Program-made: the position numbers and the translations under genes
Shown: piece after piece, positions 25,017 to 34,560 of the stretch
Position numbering within the stretch: the first letter of the stretch is position 1
Layout: every line of letters begins with the position of its first letter
Notes under the pieces: model-generated
Database searches by the model: none
What the model was told of the DNA's origin: nothing
The model's input: only the letters and a program-made list of their open reading frames with translations
Source of the DNA: Mucilaginibacter oryzae
Lineage (GTDB): Bacteria; Bacteroidota; Bacteroidia; Sphingobacteriales; Sphingobacteriaceae
DNA length: 64,000 nucleotides
Direction: 5' to 3'
NCBI RefSeq assembly: GCF_003148845.1
Contig: NZ_QGHA01000003.1
Coordinates: 1 to 64,000 of the forward strand

Positions 25017-26912
25017 TTAACTCAAATAATACACTTCGCCATCAGTTTTAATCTTCCCGGCATCCAGCAACATCCTAACTGTGTCCAGCTTTTCCTTTTC
25101 GGTGCCGGTGTTGATGCCGGTTATTAACGCGCCGATATCCGGGGAGGATACCTGTAGCAGCTGCACTATTTCGGTGGTGATATTATCAAAAATCTCCGCT
25201 TCGTTAACGCGTCGCTTTTCTTCAATACAAACATCACAAACGCCACATTTGGGGGCGTTCGCTTCATCAAAATAGTCCAACAGCATCTGGCTGCGGCATT
25301 TTTTTCGTACGGCGTAGGCAAATACCGCTTCCATTTTTTTTCGGTAAACCTCCTTGCGCTCCTCAATATATTTCCTGTCGATAATGAGATGACCGGCCTG
25401 TACACGTGGCTTGAGGTAGGTAACCTGGGGTTTATCCGTTTGCTGCATATAACTGATCAGTCCAAACTGCTGCAGCTTCTCCATCCCCTCAATAACCTGC
25501 TGTACGCTGAGGCCTGTGCGGCGGGCGATATCAAACTCCTTGATCCGCACATATCCATCAAACGCGCCACCGTACGACCGGAGCAGGGTTTTAACAAAGG
25601 GGTCCCAGCCCGCGTTTTGAATCTGAAAGTTATACAATTGTTCATTCACCACTTCAAACTGAAAACGCGAAGGCAAAAACACGCTTTCGTTAAACGCCAG
25701 GTATTCATCGCGCTCCAAAAATTTCAGGGCATTGAGCGTTTTTATAGGGTCGAGTTTAAAACGGGCGCAAAACTCGCCTATATCAAGGTCAAAACTCAAA
25801 CCCTCCCCAGCCTCATAAGCCAGCTGGTAATAATTGGCCAGGTAATGGTACACCTGCTTTATTTCATCAACCGAGGGGAAACTAAGCTCATACATCTTCT
25901 CCAGCCGCAGCTTATCGGCGGCGGTATAAAGCAGTACGCCGTAAGCTTTCTGGCCATCCCTGCCTCCCCTGCCCGCTTCCTGGTAATAGGCCTCCAGGCT
26001 TTCGGGCATGTCTTTATGGATCACGAAACGCACGTCGGGTTTATCAATGCCCATCCCAAAGGCGTTGGTGGCCACAATAATGCGCACCCGGTTATTTTTC
26101 CAGGCCTCCTGCTTTTCGGCACGCTGATCGGTGGTGAGGCCGGCATGGTAGTAGTCGGCCTTAATGCCATGATCTGTATAAAACTTTGCTATTTCAAAAG
26201 TTTCCTTGCGGCTGCGTACGTAAACAATTCCGGAGCCTTTTACGCCACGGGCCACATCCAGTAATTTCCTGAATTTATCTTCCTCATATTGCACCACGTA
26301 GCTTAAGTTGCTGCGCTCAAAGCTTTGCTGGAATACTACGGCGTTTTTGAATTGCAGTTTATCCTGTATATCCTGCTTAACCTCAGCAGTGGCCGTGGCC
26401 GTGAGGGCTAAAACGGGCACATCCGGATGCAGTTGCCGCAGATCGGCGATATGCAGATATGGCGGCCGGAAATCATAGCCCCACTGCGAGATACAATGCG
26501 CTTCATCTACCGCGAAAAGGTTTACCTTCATATATTTAATGCGCTCACGAACAAGTTCGCTCAGCAAACGCTCCGGCGATAAATACAGAAACTTCACCGA
26601 ACCATAAATGCAATTGTCCAGCGCCAGGTCGATCTCGCGCCTGCCCATGCCCGATACTATCGAAATCGCGTTGATGCCTTTATCGCGCAAGGTCTCCACC
26701 TGGTCTTTCATCAGCGCGATCAGCGGCGAAACAACAATACAAACGCCCTCTTTTGCCAAAGCAGGTACCTGGAAACAAACCGATTTGCCCCCGCCGGTGG
26801 GCAGCAATGCCAAAGTATCGTGCCCGGTTAAAACAGACTGGATAATCTCGGCCTGCATAGGCCTGAAGTTATCGTGGTTCCAGTATTGTTTTAGAATTTC
26901 TTCGATGGTCAT
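25017..26912 (-). CDS. recQ: ATP-dependent DNA helicase RecQ
   Basis: 631 residues. Superfamily 2 helicase core: Walker A LLPTGGGKS (Lys43), DEAH at 136-139, motif VI region YYQEAGRGGRDG. The RecQ zinc site is present (KKCRSQMLLDYFDE...CGVCDVC) after winged-helix-like segments, and the protein ends with a short WH tail (KLDTVRMLLDAGKIKTDGEVYYLS). The C-terminal HRDC domain of E. coli RecQ is missing, which is usual for this shorter Bacteroidota type. Unwinds 3'-tailed DNA in recombinational repair. Convergent with the LytTR gene 40 bp away. Confidence 0.96.
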   Translation of the reverse strand: MTIEEILKQYWNHDNFRPMQAEIIQSVLTGHDTLALLPTGGGKSVCFQVPALAKEGVCIVVSPLIALMKDQVETLRDKGINAISIVSGMGRREIDLALDNCIYGSVKFLYLSPERLLSELVRERIKYMKVNLFAVDEAHCISQWGYDFRPPYLHIADLRQLHPDVPVLALTATATAEVKQDIQDKLQFKNAVVFQQSFERSNLSYVVQYEEDKFRKLLDVARGVKGSGIVYVRSRKETFEIAKFYTDHGIKADYYHAGLTTDQRAEKQEAWKNNRVRIIVATNAFGMGIDKPDVRFVIHKDMPESLEAYYQEAGRGGRDGQKAYGVLLYTAADKLRLEKMYELSFPSVDEIKQVYHYLANYYQLAYEAGEGLSFDLDIGEFCARFKLDPIKTLNALKFLERDEYLAFNESVFLPSRFQFEVVNEQLYNFQIQNAGWDPFVKTLLRSYGGAFDGYVRIKEFDIARRTGLSVQQVIEGMEKLQQFGLISYMQQTDKPQVTYLKPRVQAGHLIIDRKYIEERKEVYRKKMEAVFAYAVRKKCRSQMLLDYFDEANAPKCGVCDVCIEEKRRVNEAEIFDNITTEIVQLLQVSSPDIGALITGINTGTEKEKLDTVRMLLDAGKIKTDGEVYYLS

Positions 26913-26930
26913 GAGGGGTGTAATTTAGTT

Positions 26931-27150
26931 GGAAAGTCTGAAGTCCGCAAGTCCGGAAGTCCGAAGTCCGAAAGTCTGGAAATCGAAAGCGGAAGTTCCA
27001 AAGCTGGAAATCAGCGGAGGGTTCCGCATTTATATACTCACTATCTAAATTGATTGCCTGAAACTTATTGACCTTATACATCCGCACTTTCCGACTTCCG
27101 CACTTCAGACTTTCCAACTTTCGGACTTGCGGACTTCCGGACTTCCGTAC
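26931..27150. repeat. AAGTCCG-type repeat element, copy 1 (large inverted repeat)
   Basis: Left arm 26931-27004 is a run of 7-8-bp units such as GAAGTCCGC, AAGTCCGG, AAGTCCGA; right arm 27079-27150 carries the complementary units (CGGACTTGC, GGACTTCCG, GACTTTCC). The centre is non-repetitive, about 75 bp. The right arm abuts the stop codon of the esterase gene. Matching elements are at 52.1 and 60.2 kb. Confidence 0.8.
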
Positions 27151-28289
27151 TACCTTCCCAGCAACCACTTATAAAACCCCGGCCAATCGCCATTCCATTG
27201 TTTTTCATTGTGTGAAGCGCCTTTTACCACCACCACCGGAGTGTTTTGCGGTTTGATGCCTTTTGCCTTTAACAAATCCGCCATCTTCTGCATATCTGCA
27301 ACCATACTATCGCTTTCCGCATCACCGCAGACAAAGTAGAAACGAGTGTTTTTGTAAAACTCCGCTTGCTTAACCAGGTCATATAGTTGTGGCGCTATCC
27401 AGAACGCGGGCGAAAATATCCCGGCGTTCCCAAAAACACGCGGATATTTAACGGCGGCGTACAGTGATATTAAACCTCCCATCGAACTGCCTGCTATTGT
27501 TGTGTGTTCAGCATCCTTCAGGGTGCGGTAATGGCTATCCACATAGGGCTTTAGCGTTTCAACCAAAAACCGCGCATAATCAGCACCCCTGCCCCTGCCG
27601 TATTTCGAATCGTAAGGATCGTATTCTGTAATCCGGTTTTCGCCACCGTGATCAATGCCCACTATAATACAATGACGCTTGGCCGCTACCTGGTCCATCA
27701 GCTCGTCTATCCCCCATTCGCCGTAACCCGAAGTGTATTCATCAAAAAGGTTCTGCCCGTCGTGCATATAAATAACCGGGACCCTCCTTTTAACGGATTC
27801 ATAATCCGCAGGCAGGTAAATCCAAATCCTCCGCCGACGGTTAAGCTGCGGCATATTGAATTCTTCGCTGATGATACGCACCCGCGCCGTGGCTGTATGC
27901 TTCTTTTGAGCCTGTGCAAAATTATCCTGCCATCCGGCCACATCTATTGTGATAGATGTATCGGCGTTCAGTTTTAACTGCCGGTTGTCAGTTTGTTTGC
28001 CGACGGCATCGCATTCTGCTGTTTTCCAGCTGCCGCGGGTTATTTTAAAGCGATAAATCCCGGCGTTCAGATGCCTGGTTAAGCTGTACTTTTCGCCATC
28101 GGTTTTGAGCAGCTCCCAGTCCTTATCGGCTGGGTTCCATCCATTAAAATCGCCAGCCAGAAACAGGCGTTCGGAGGCATTTTTCAGGGCCGGAATTTTG
28201 CCGGTAAAAACACTGATTTTGACCTGTGCAAAAAGCAAAAAATTTTGGCCAAAAAGCCAAAACGCGCAGAAAATTATTTTTTTCGTCAT
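27150..28289 (-). CDS. Secreted esterase (enterochelin-esterase/EstD-like fold) with N-terminal CBM48-like domain
   Basis: 379 residues with signal peptide ending LLFAQ. Residues 25-110 form an E-set/CBM48-like domain (LFLAGDFNGWNPADKDWEL ... GIYRFKITRG), the type that binds starch or presents substrate. The rest is an alpha/beta-hydrolase of the putative-esterase family: VIYMHDGQNLFDE oxyanion region, nucleophile Ser269 in IAGSSMGGLISLY, acid in FVCGDAESD, and His near 359 in KGASHNEKQW. Divergent from susC/D/E of PUL 2 across a 347-bp region. Probably deacylates or processes the glycan of that PUL; substrate unproven. Confidence 0.9.
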   Translation of the reverse strand: MTKKIIFCAFWLFGQNFLLFAQVKISVFTGKIPALKNASERLFLAGDFNGWNPADKDWELLKTDGEKYSLTRHLNAGIYRFKITRGSWKTAECDAVGKQTDNRQLKLNADTSITIDVAGWQDNFAQAQKKHTATARVRIISEEFNMPQLNRRRRIWIYLPADYESVKRRVPVIYMHDGQNLFDEYTSGYGEWGIDELMDQVAAKRHCIIVGIDHGGENRITEYDPYDSKYGRGRGADYARFLVETLKPYVDSHYRTLKDAEHTTIAGSSMGGLISLYAAVKYPRVFGNAGIFSPAFWIAPQLYDLVKQAEFYKNTRFYFVCGDAESDSMVADMQKMADLLKAKGIKPQNTPVVVVKGASHNEKQWNGDWPGFYKWLLGR

Positions 28290-28305
28290 GGTAAAACACT
28301 AAAAA

Positions 28306-28334
28306 CCGGGAACGTTCCCGGAAACGTTCCCGGA
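28306..28334. promoter_or_regulatory. LacI-type operator candidate, palindrome plus tandem copy
   Basis: CCGGGAACGTTCCCGG (28306-28321) is a perfect 16-bp palindrome centred on AACGTT, the centre typical of LacI-family operators. A 12-bp unit AACGTTCCCGGA is repeated in tandem (28311-28322 and 28323-28334). It lies 17 bp upstream of the esterase start and in the shared region with susC. Confidence 0.6.
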
Positions 28335-28636
28335 AATTGATTGCATTAAAGTAAAATAGCCCATTGTGTATTCTTAACACTTACTTTTTCAATAAACCTC
28401 GCTTTAAATCCAAATTTCGCATAAAAACAATACTTTTTCGCCTCGATTTTAATACTTTTTAATATTTCTTTTTAGTTAATTTTTAATTAATCAGACCCTC
28501 TAAAATTATCTTTTACATAAAATTTGCAATTGATATTGGTAAATGTAAATTAGTCGCATGCTGTTTCGGCCACTATTATAAACCAATTATAGCCGACAAA
28601 TTAAGCCTTTTTTTATCCATTAAAATCAATAAGTAA
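28335..28636. promoter_or_regulatory. Divergent control region of PUL 2
   Basis: AT-rich leader between the esterase and susC. TAAAATTTG (around 28518-28526) and TATCTTTT (around 28508-28515) are imperfect -7 box candidates, about 110 bp before the susC start, leaving a long 5' leader. No clear hairpin except GGCCACTATTATAAACCAATTATAGCC-like imperfect pairing near 28570-28595. Confidence 0.35.
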
Positions 28637-31600
28637 ATGAGAAAAAATTACTCAAAAAAGTATGTTCTTCTTTGCGCTTTCCTGATGATGTCAGTCATGG
28701 CATTTGCACAAACCGGAAGCATTAAAGGAAAGGTATCCGATGAAACCAACCAGCCCCTGCCTGGCGCTACAGTAACTATCGATGGTACCACTATCGGCTC
28801 AACTACCGATGCTAATGGTAATTATGCCATTAATAACGTAAAGCACGGTAGCTATACGCTCAGCATTAAGTTTATAGGTTACGTTACTTTAAAACAAGCC
28901 GTAACCGTTAACGGCGCTACCGCTTTAAACTTTAGCCTGGTGCCCGAAAGCAAAAGCCTTAACGAGGTTGTGGTGATCGGTTATGGTACCCAACGCAAAA
29001 AAGACCTATCTGGCGCCATTACCAACGTTACCTCCAAAGACTTTCAGAAAGGTGTGATCACCACGCCTGAACAACTGATTGCAGGCAAGGTAGCCGGCGT
29101 ATCGGTAATATCAAACAGCGGTGCGCCGGGTTCAGGTAGCAAGATCCGTATCCGTGGCGGCGCATCATTAAGCGCCAGCAACGATCCGCTTATTGTTATT
29201 GATGGTGTTCCTTTAGACAATGCCCGTAATGCTGATGGTACTTCAAAAATATCAGGTGTTGCCGATCCGTTAAGTTTAATAAACCCTAACGATATCGAAT
29301 CGTTTTCTATCCTTAAGGATGCATCAGCTACCGCTATTTACGGTAACAGGGCGTCGAACGGTGTAATTTTGATCACCACAAAAAAAGGTAAAGGCAAACC
29401 GACTCTTGATTTCAGCTCGCAGTTCTCGGTATCTAAACTTGGTAAAGAAGTAAGCGTATTAACGGCCGATCAGCTTCGGGCATATGTTAAAGCCAATGGA
29501 ACAACGGCGCAGCAGGCCCTCTTAGGCAACGCTAATACCGATTGGCAAAAAGAAATTTACCAAACAGCACTCACTACCGATAACAATATCAGCGTATCAG
29601 GCGCAACGAAGGTACTTCCATACCGCGTATCTGCCGGATATCTTAACCAGGAGGGCATTCTGAAAACAGGTTCACTACGTCGTTTCACTGGTGCTATCAA
29701 CCTGAGCCCAAGCTTTTTCACAGATCATCTGAAACTGAATCTTAATATTAAAGGCGCAAACGTAAAACAAAGATTTGCTAATCAGGATGCCATCGGTGCA
29801 GCGGTTAGCTTTAACCCCACCCTACCAGTATACTCTGGGAGCAAACGCTTTGGCGGTTACTACGAGTGGCTTGACCCGTCATCCGTTAATGGCTTAAAAT
29901 CATTAGCCCCATTAAACCCGCTTGGCATGCTTGAACAGCGCGACGATAAAAGTAACGTGTACCGCAGCATAGGCAACTTAACCATTGATTACAAATTCCA
30001 TTTCCTGCCTGAATTACACGCTAACGTAAACCTTGGTTACGATGTATCAAACGGCCGTGGTAATGTATTTGTAAGCGATAGCGCTGCTGTAGGTTATAAA
30101 AGATTTAAAGATGCCAACGGCGTTTTCCACGGCGGAACCAAAACCCAATACAAACAACTGCAATCAAACAAAATATTTGAAGGCTATCTGAGCTATGCTA
30201 AAGATTTTAAAAGCATTAAAAGCCATGTTGACGCGGTTGCAGGTTACTCATACCAGGATTTTTTAACAACAAATTACAATTTTCCGGATATCACCGCGGA
30301 TGGTACGATTGTTTCAAAACCGGTTTATCCGTTTGATAAGCCCGAAAACAGGTTAATCTCAGTGTATGGCCGTTTAAATTATGTTTTTGATGATAAGTAT
30401 ATTTTAACCGGTACTGTGCGTCGCGATGGATCATCAAGGTTTGCACCAGACAGAAGATATGGGACATTCCCTTCGGCCGCCTTTGCCTGGAAAATGATCA
30501 ATGAAGATTTCCTTAAGGGATCAAAAGTCTTATCTGATTTAAAATTACGTCTTGGCTGGGGTAAAACCGGGCAGCAGGATATTGGCGAGAATTACAGCTA
30601 TATCTCATACTACAACCTGAGCAACAACACAGCTCAATATCAATTAGGTGATACTTTTTATAATTTATACCGTCCGGGAGGTTATTATCCTAACAGAACA
30701 TGGGAGGAAACAACATCTGCCAATGTTGGCTTTGACTTCGGCTTTATCGATAACCGTATAACCGGAACAGTAGACTACTATCACCGCAAAACCAAAAACC
30801 TATTAAACAGGATCTCTCAACCGGCCGGATCAAACTTCTCTAATGAGATCGTAGCCAATATTGGCGATGCCACCAGCAGCGGCGTAGAGTTTAATATCAA
30901 TGCAGATGTGATCCGTACCAGCGATTTAACCTGGAGCATTGGTCTGAATGCTACTTACAATCAAAACAAGATCACCAAATTAACCATTGCTCCTGATCCA
31001 AGCTACGCGGGTAGCCCAACCGGTGGGATATCTGGCGGTACAGGCCAAAATATCCAAATCAATTCTGTTAACTATCCACGTTATGCTTTTTATGTATATC
31101 AACAGGTTTACGATGCCAACGGCAAACCGCTTGATGGTGTATTTGTTGACCGCAATGGCGACGGCGTGATTAACGAACAGGATTTGTACCATTACAAAAA
31201 CCCCGATCCTAAAGGCTACTTTGGTTTAACATCAAACGTAAACTATAAAAAATGGTCGGCTGGTTTTACTGCAAGAGCCAGCGTGGGTAACTATGCTTAT
31301 AACAACGTATTTTCAAACACAGGCACCCAGCGAAGCATCATAAACCCTATCGGCGTTATCAATAACGGTTCAACCAATGTACTGGAAAGTGGACTCAGCG
31401 GGAGCAGTGATAAAAATGTACTTTCAGATTACTACATACAAAACGCGTCGTTTATCCGCATGGATAACGTTAATGTGGGTTACAATTTCGGTAAACTGTT
31501 TAAAAACAGCGGCGCCCTTCGTGTAAGTGCCAACGTTCAAAATGTGTTCGTGATCACCAAATACAAAGGTGTTGACCCTGAAATAGGTACCGGTATAGAT

Positions 31601-31657
31601 AACAACCTGTACCCAAGGCCACGCACCTATGTATTAGGTTTTAATTTATCACTATAA
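28637..31657 (+). CDS. SusC/RagA TonB-dependent receptor without STN domain (PUL 2)
   Basis: 1006 residues. Signal peptide ends MAFAQ; carboxypeptidase-regulatory-like domain about 27-110 (GSIKGKVSDETNQPLPGATV); TonB-box-proximal LNEVVVIGYGTQRKKDLSGA; plug about 115-240 (LIVIDGVPLDNAR, SILKDASATAIYGNRASNGVI); barrel ends ...YVLGFNLSL. Unlike PUL 1, no STN domain precedes the regulatory-like domain, so it is unlikely to signal to a FecR; control should come from a soluble regulator. First gene of susC-susD-susE. Confidence 0.96.
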   Translation: MRKNYSKKYVLLCAFLMMSVMAFAQTGSIKGKVSDETNQPLPGATVTIDGTTIGSTTDANGNYAINNVKHGSYTLSIKFIGYVTLKQAVTVNGATALNFSLVPESKSLNEVVVIGYGTQRKKDLSGAITNVTSKDFQKGVITTPEQLIAGKVAGVSVISNSGAPGSGSKIRIRGGASLSASNDPLIVIDGVPLDNARNADGTSKISGVADPLSLINPNDIESFSILKDASATAIYGNRASNGVILITTKKGKGKPTLDFSSQFSVSKLGKEVSVLTADQLRAYVKANGTTAQQALLGNANTDWQKEIYQTALTTDNNISVSGATKVLPYRVSAGYLNQEGILKTGSLRRFTGAINLSPSFFTDHLKLNLNIKGANVKQRFANQDAIGAAVSFNPTLPVYSGSKRFGGYYEWLDPSSVNGLKSLAPLNPLGMLEQRDDKSNVYRSIGNLTIDYKFHFLPELHANVNLGYDVSNGRGNVFVSDSAAVGYKRFKDANGVFHGGTKTQYKQLQSNKIFEGYLSYAKDFKSIKSHVDAVAGYSYQDFLTTNYNFPDITADGTIVSKPVYPFDKPENRLISVYGRLNYVFDDKYILTGTVRRDGSSRFAPDRRYGTFPSAAFAWKMINEDFLKGSKVLSDLKLRLGWGKTGQQDIGENYSYISYYNLSNNTAQYQLGDTFYNLYRPGGYYPNRTWEETTSANVGFDFGFIDNRITGTVDYYHRKTKNLLNRISQPAGSNFSNEIVANIGDATSSGVEFNINADVIRTSDLTWSIGLNATYNQNKITKLTIAPDPSYAGSPTGGISGGTGQNIQINSVNYPRYAFYVYQQVYDANGKPLDGVFVDRNGDGVINEQDLYHYKNPDPKGYFGLTSNVNYKKWSAGFTARASVGNYAYNNVFSNTGTQRSIINPIGVINNGSTNVLESGLSGSSDKNVLSDYYIQNASFIRMDNVNVGYNFGKLFKNSGALRVSANVQNVFVITKYKGVDPEIGTGIDNNLYPRPRTYVLGFNLSL

Positions 31658-31691
31658 CCTGTATAGCCAGTCACATTAAAAAGAAATTAAC

Positions 31692-33284
31692 ATGAAAAGA
31701 AATTCAATAAAACTTATATTAATTGGTGGCTTATTTACCGCAGGCTCGCTGTTATCGTGCAATAAAAAGCTCGATCTGATTCCCACCAACGACCTGACAT
31801 CGGCACAGGTGTATAATTCGCCCGATGGTTACAAAAAAGCTTTTGCAAAAGTTTACGCCGCGTTTGCCTTAACCGGCAACTCAGGCCCTTCAGGTAACGG
31901 CGACGTTCAGGGTATTGACGAAGGTACATCAGACTTTTTCAGGCTAATGTGGTGCGCCCAGGAATTACCTACCGATGAGGCAGTAGTTGGCTGGGGCGAC
32001 CCCGGTCTGCCCGATTTCCATAATATGACATGGTCATCAAGCAACCTGTTTTTGAAGGGTATTTATTACAGAGCTGTTTACCAGATCACTTTGGCTAATG
32101 ATTTTATCCGCCAATCTTCCGACGCTAATTTAAGCAGCCGTGGCATATCTGGCGCTGATGCAGACAAGATACGCGTTTACGCTGCCGAGGCGCGCTTTTT
32201 AAGGGCTTACCAGTATTCGATATTGATGGATTTGTTCGCCAACCCGCCGTTCGTTACCGAAAAAGACCCGCTTGGTTCAACGCTGCCGAAGCAAATTGCA
32301 CGTAAAGACCTGTTTAATTACATTGAAAGTGAACTAAAAGCTATTGACGGACAATTAGTAAAACCAAAACAAAACGAATACGGTCGTGCCGACCAAGCAG
32401 CCGAATGGGCTTTGCTGGCAAGGATTTATCTAAATGCCGAGGTTTATACTGGTACCGCACGTTATGGAGATGCGATCACTTACTCGAAGATGGTCATTGA
32501 CAAAGGCGGTTACAAATTAATTGGCGACTATACCAAACTGATGCGTGCAGATAACAATCTGAATACCGATGAATTTATTCTCACCATTAATTATGATGGC
32601 TTGCGCACACAAAGTTACGGTGGCGCTACCTTCATGACCCACGCCCCTGTCGGAGGTTCTATGCCGGCTGCGCAGTTTGGCATCAGTGGTGGATGGGCTG
32701 GTTTACGCACTACTAAAGCATTGGTTAACCTGTTCCCGGGCGGGGCGTCAAGTGCCGACAAACGCGCGCAGTTTTATACTGCCGGTCAAAACTTAGAAAT
32801 CACAGACATAAGCACTTTTACAGACGGATACGCTATATCCAAATTTAAAAACGTAAAAATAGCTGATGGTTCGCAAGGATCAAGCCTTGACTATGCCGAC
32901 ATGGACCTTCCAATTTTCAGGCTCGCCGAACAATACCTCATCTACGCCGAAGCTACTACTCGCGGCGGTACCGGCGGCGACTTGAGCACAGCGATTGGAT
33001 ATATCAACAAGCTGCGTGAAAGAGCTTATGGCAATGCCAATGGCGACGTTACCAGCATCACTACAGATCAGATCCTTGACGAAAGGGGCCGTGAACTATA
33101 TTGGGAAGGTTTTCGCCGTACAGATTTGATCAGGTATAAAAAGTTTGTTGAAGATAGCTATCTATGGCCGTTTAAGGGTGGCGTTAAAGCGGGTAAAGGT
33201 GTTGAAAGCTACCGCACCATTTATCCGTTACCAACAAGTGATGTTGCAGCCAATCCTAACCTGAAACAAAACACAGGATATTAA
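31692..33284 (+). CDS. SusD-family glycan-binding lipoprotein (PUL 2)
   Basis: 530 residues. Lipoprotein signal with lipobox LLSC (MKRNSIKLILIGGLFTAGSLLSC), then KKLDLIPTNDLTSAQVYNSPDGYKKAF and the helical SusD body (AAEARFLRAYQYSILMDLF; FRLAEQYLIYAEATTRGG; ERGRELYWEGFRRTDLIRYKKF). Trp-rich segments (LPTDEAVVGWGDPGLPDFHNM) are typical of the starch-type SusD. Pairs with the SusC 34 bp upstream; the two form a lid-and-barrel importer. Confidence 0.95.
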   Translation: MKRNSIKLILIGGLFTAGSLLSCNKKLDLIPTNDLTSAQVYNSPDGYKKAFAKVYAAFALTGNSGPSGNGDVQGIDEGTSDFFRLMWCAQELPTDEAVVGWGDPGLPDFHNMTWSSSNLFLKGIYYRAVYQITLANDFIRQSSDANLSSRGISGADADKIRVYAAEARFLRAYQYSILMDLFANPPFVTEKDPLGSTLPKQIARKDLFNYIESELKAIDGQLVKPKQNEYGRADQAAEWALLARIYLNAEVYTGTARYGDAITYSKMVIDKGGYKLIGDYTKLMRADNNLNTDEFILTINYDGLRTQSYGGATFMTHAPVGGSMPAAQFGISGGWAGLRTTKALVNLFPGGASSADKRAQFYTAGQNLEITDISTFTDGYAISKFKNVKIADGSQGSSLDYADMDLPIFRLAEQYLIYAEATTRGGTGGDLSTAIGYINKLRERAYGNANGDVTSITTDQILDERGRELYWEGFRRTDLIRYKKFVEDSYLWPFKGGVKAGKGVESYRTIYPLPTSDVAANPNLKQNTGY

Positions 33285-33362
33285 AAAGGTTTTAATGCAG
33301 GAGGCTGCAATTATGCTTCCTCCTGCCTAACGATATTTCAAATTCAATTTCAGAAAAAAGAT

Positions 33363-34445
33363 ATGAAAAAATCATTTACGAAATTCCTGGCATTGGGCAG
33401 CATTGCCTTGTTGTTGCTGGCATCATGTAAAAAGGATGAAACAAAGGTTATTGCCAACACATCACAAGCCAAAAGCACTTTTACTGCAAGCACAACAACT
33501 CCGGCACTGAGCAAAGACCATCTTGACGACCAAGCTATAACTTTTACCATCAAATCGCCCGATTACGGGTTTAAATCTGCCGTATCAAACAGCATCCAGA
33601 TCAGCACAGATGATTTTGCTACAACCGCTAACACTAAAGAGGTATCTTTGGATTTGAAAGCTACCAGCAAAGCCTTCAATGTGCTTGATTTCAATAACAT
33701 TTTATTGGGCCTGAACCTGCCAACAGGCGTAGCCACAACTGTTAAAGCCAGGTTAAAAACCCAGTTTTCGGGTTCGGTAGTTACACCTACCTATTCAACC
33801 GTGGTTTCGCTGAATGTAACGCCCTTCGCTTTAACCTCGTTTATTTATTTGGGTGGAGCTTATGAAGGCTGGACAGTGCCAAGCCCTAATGTAGATAGCT
33901 TATTATCTGCAACCAGCAATGGTATTTATACCGGTATCATCAACTTCCCTGCCGGTAAACTGGAGTTTAAAGTATTACCCACCAAGAAAAATTTTGATGG
34001 CAATTACGGTTCTGATGGTCCGGGTAAAATAACTCAGGGTACCGGAAACCCACCAAATATCACGGCACCGGCAGCGGGTTTAACCTGGGTAACTGTTGAT
34101 ATGAACAACAAAACCATCACCTTCGAGCCTGTTAAATATTATTACAGCCTGATAGGAGTTGCCAGTCCGAGCGGGAACTGGAATGACGATACCGACTTAA
34201 AATATGATAACGGCAACCAGGTTTGGCAAGCAACAGTTAAGTTAAATGCAGGCGAAATGAAAGTACGCCGTAACCACGATTGGGGTACCAGCTACGGGCC
34301 ACCTAAGGTGGGTGCCGACGGATCAACCCTAGCCACATCCGATACGGATAACATCCCGGTTGCAGCAGCAGGTACTTACTATTTTACTTTTGCGCTAAAT
34401 GCGGCTGATAACACCAAAGCAACGTACACGCTGGTGAAAAAATAA
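33363..34445 (+). CDS. SusE/SusF-type surface glycan-binding lipoprotein
   Basis: 360 residues. Lipobox LLASC (signal MKKSFTKFLALGSIALLLLA). N-terminal SusE Ig-like domain (about 25-150; TFTASTTTPALSKDHLDD, AITFTIKSPDYGFKS), then two carbohydrate-binding modules built alike: YLGGAYEGWTVPSPNVDSL (about 160-255) and SLIGVASPSGNWNDDTDL (about 260-360) with the aromatic residues used to stack on sugars. SusE/F hold starch-like glucans on the cell surface. Third gene of the operon and closed by a terminator; supports an alpha-glucan target for PUL 2. Confidence 0.92.
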   Translation: MKKSFTKFLALGSIALLLLASCKKDETKVIANTSQAKSTFTASTTTPALSKDHLDDQAITFTIKSPDYGFKSAVSNSIQISTDDFATTANTKEVSLDLKATSKAFNVLDFNNILLGLNLPTGVATTVKARLKTQFSGSVVTPTYSTVVSLNVTPFALTSFIYLGGAYEGWTVPSPNVDSLLSATSNGIYTGIINFPAGKLEFKVLPTKKNFDGNYGSDGPGKITQGTGNPPNITAPAAGLTWVTVDMNNKTITFEPVKYYYSLIGVASPSGNWNDDTDLKYDNGNQVWQATVKLNAGEMKVRRNHDWGTSYGPPKVGADGSTLATSDTDNIPVAAAGTYYFTFALNAADNTKATYTLVKK

Positions 34446-34468
34446 ACACAGTTGATTGATTTATAAGT

Positions 34469-34500
34469 AAAGCCTCGCCCGGTAAAACCGGCGGGGCTTT
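34469..34500 (+). terminator. Terminator after susE
   Basis: AAAGCCTCGCC-CGG pairs with CCGGCGGGGCTTT (one G-T pair, one bulge) over loop TAAAA, followed by CAATTTA. Ends the susC-susD-susE unit. Confidence 0.75.
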
Positions 34501-34560
34501 CAATTTATAGAATAGTTGTTCTATTTATTATCTTTAGCGCAAACCTATTATAAATATAAA

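Noticed and set aside
25389..26264. 291-codon plus-strand ORF antisense to recQ
   Set aside because: Long open frame opposite a well-supported gene; composition is the complement of RecQ and no domain is seen.
26931..27150. CRISPR-like array
   Set aside because: Units are 7-8 bp without unique spacers and with inverted arms; no cas genes present in the window.
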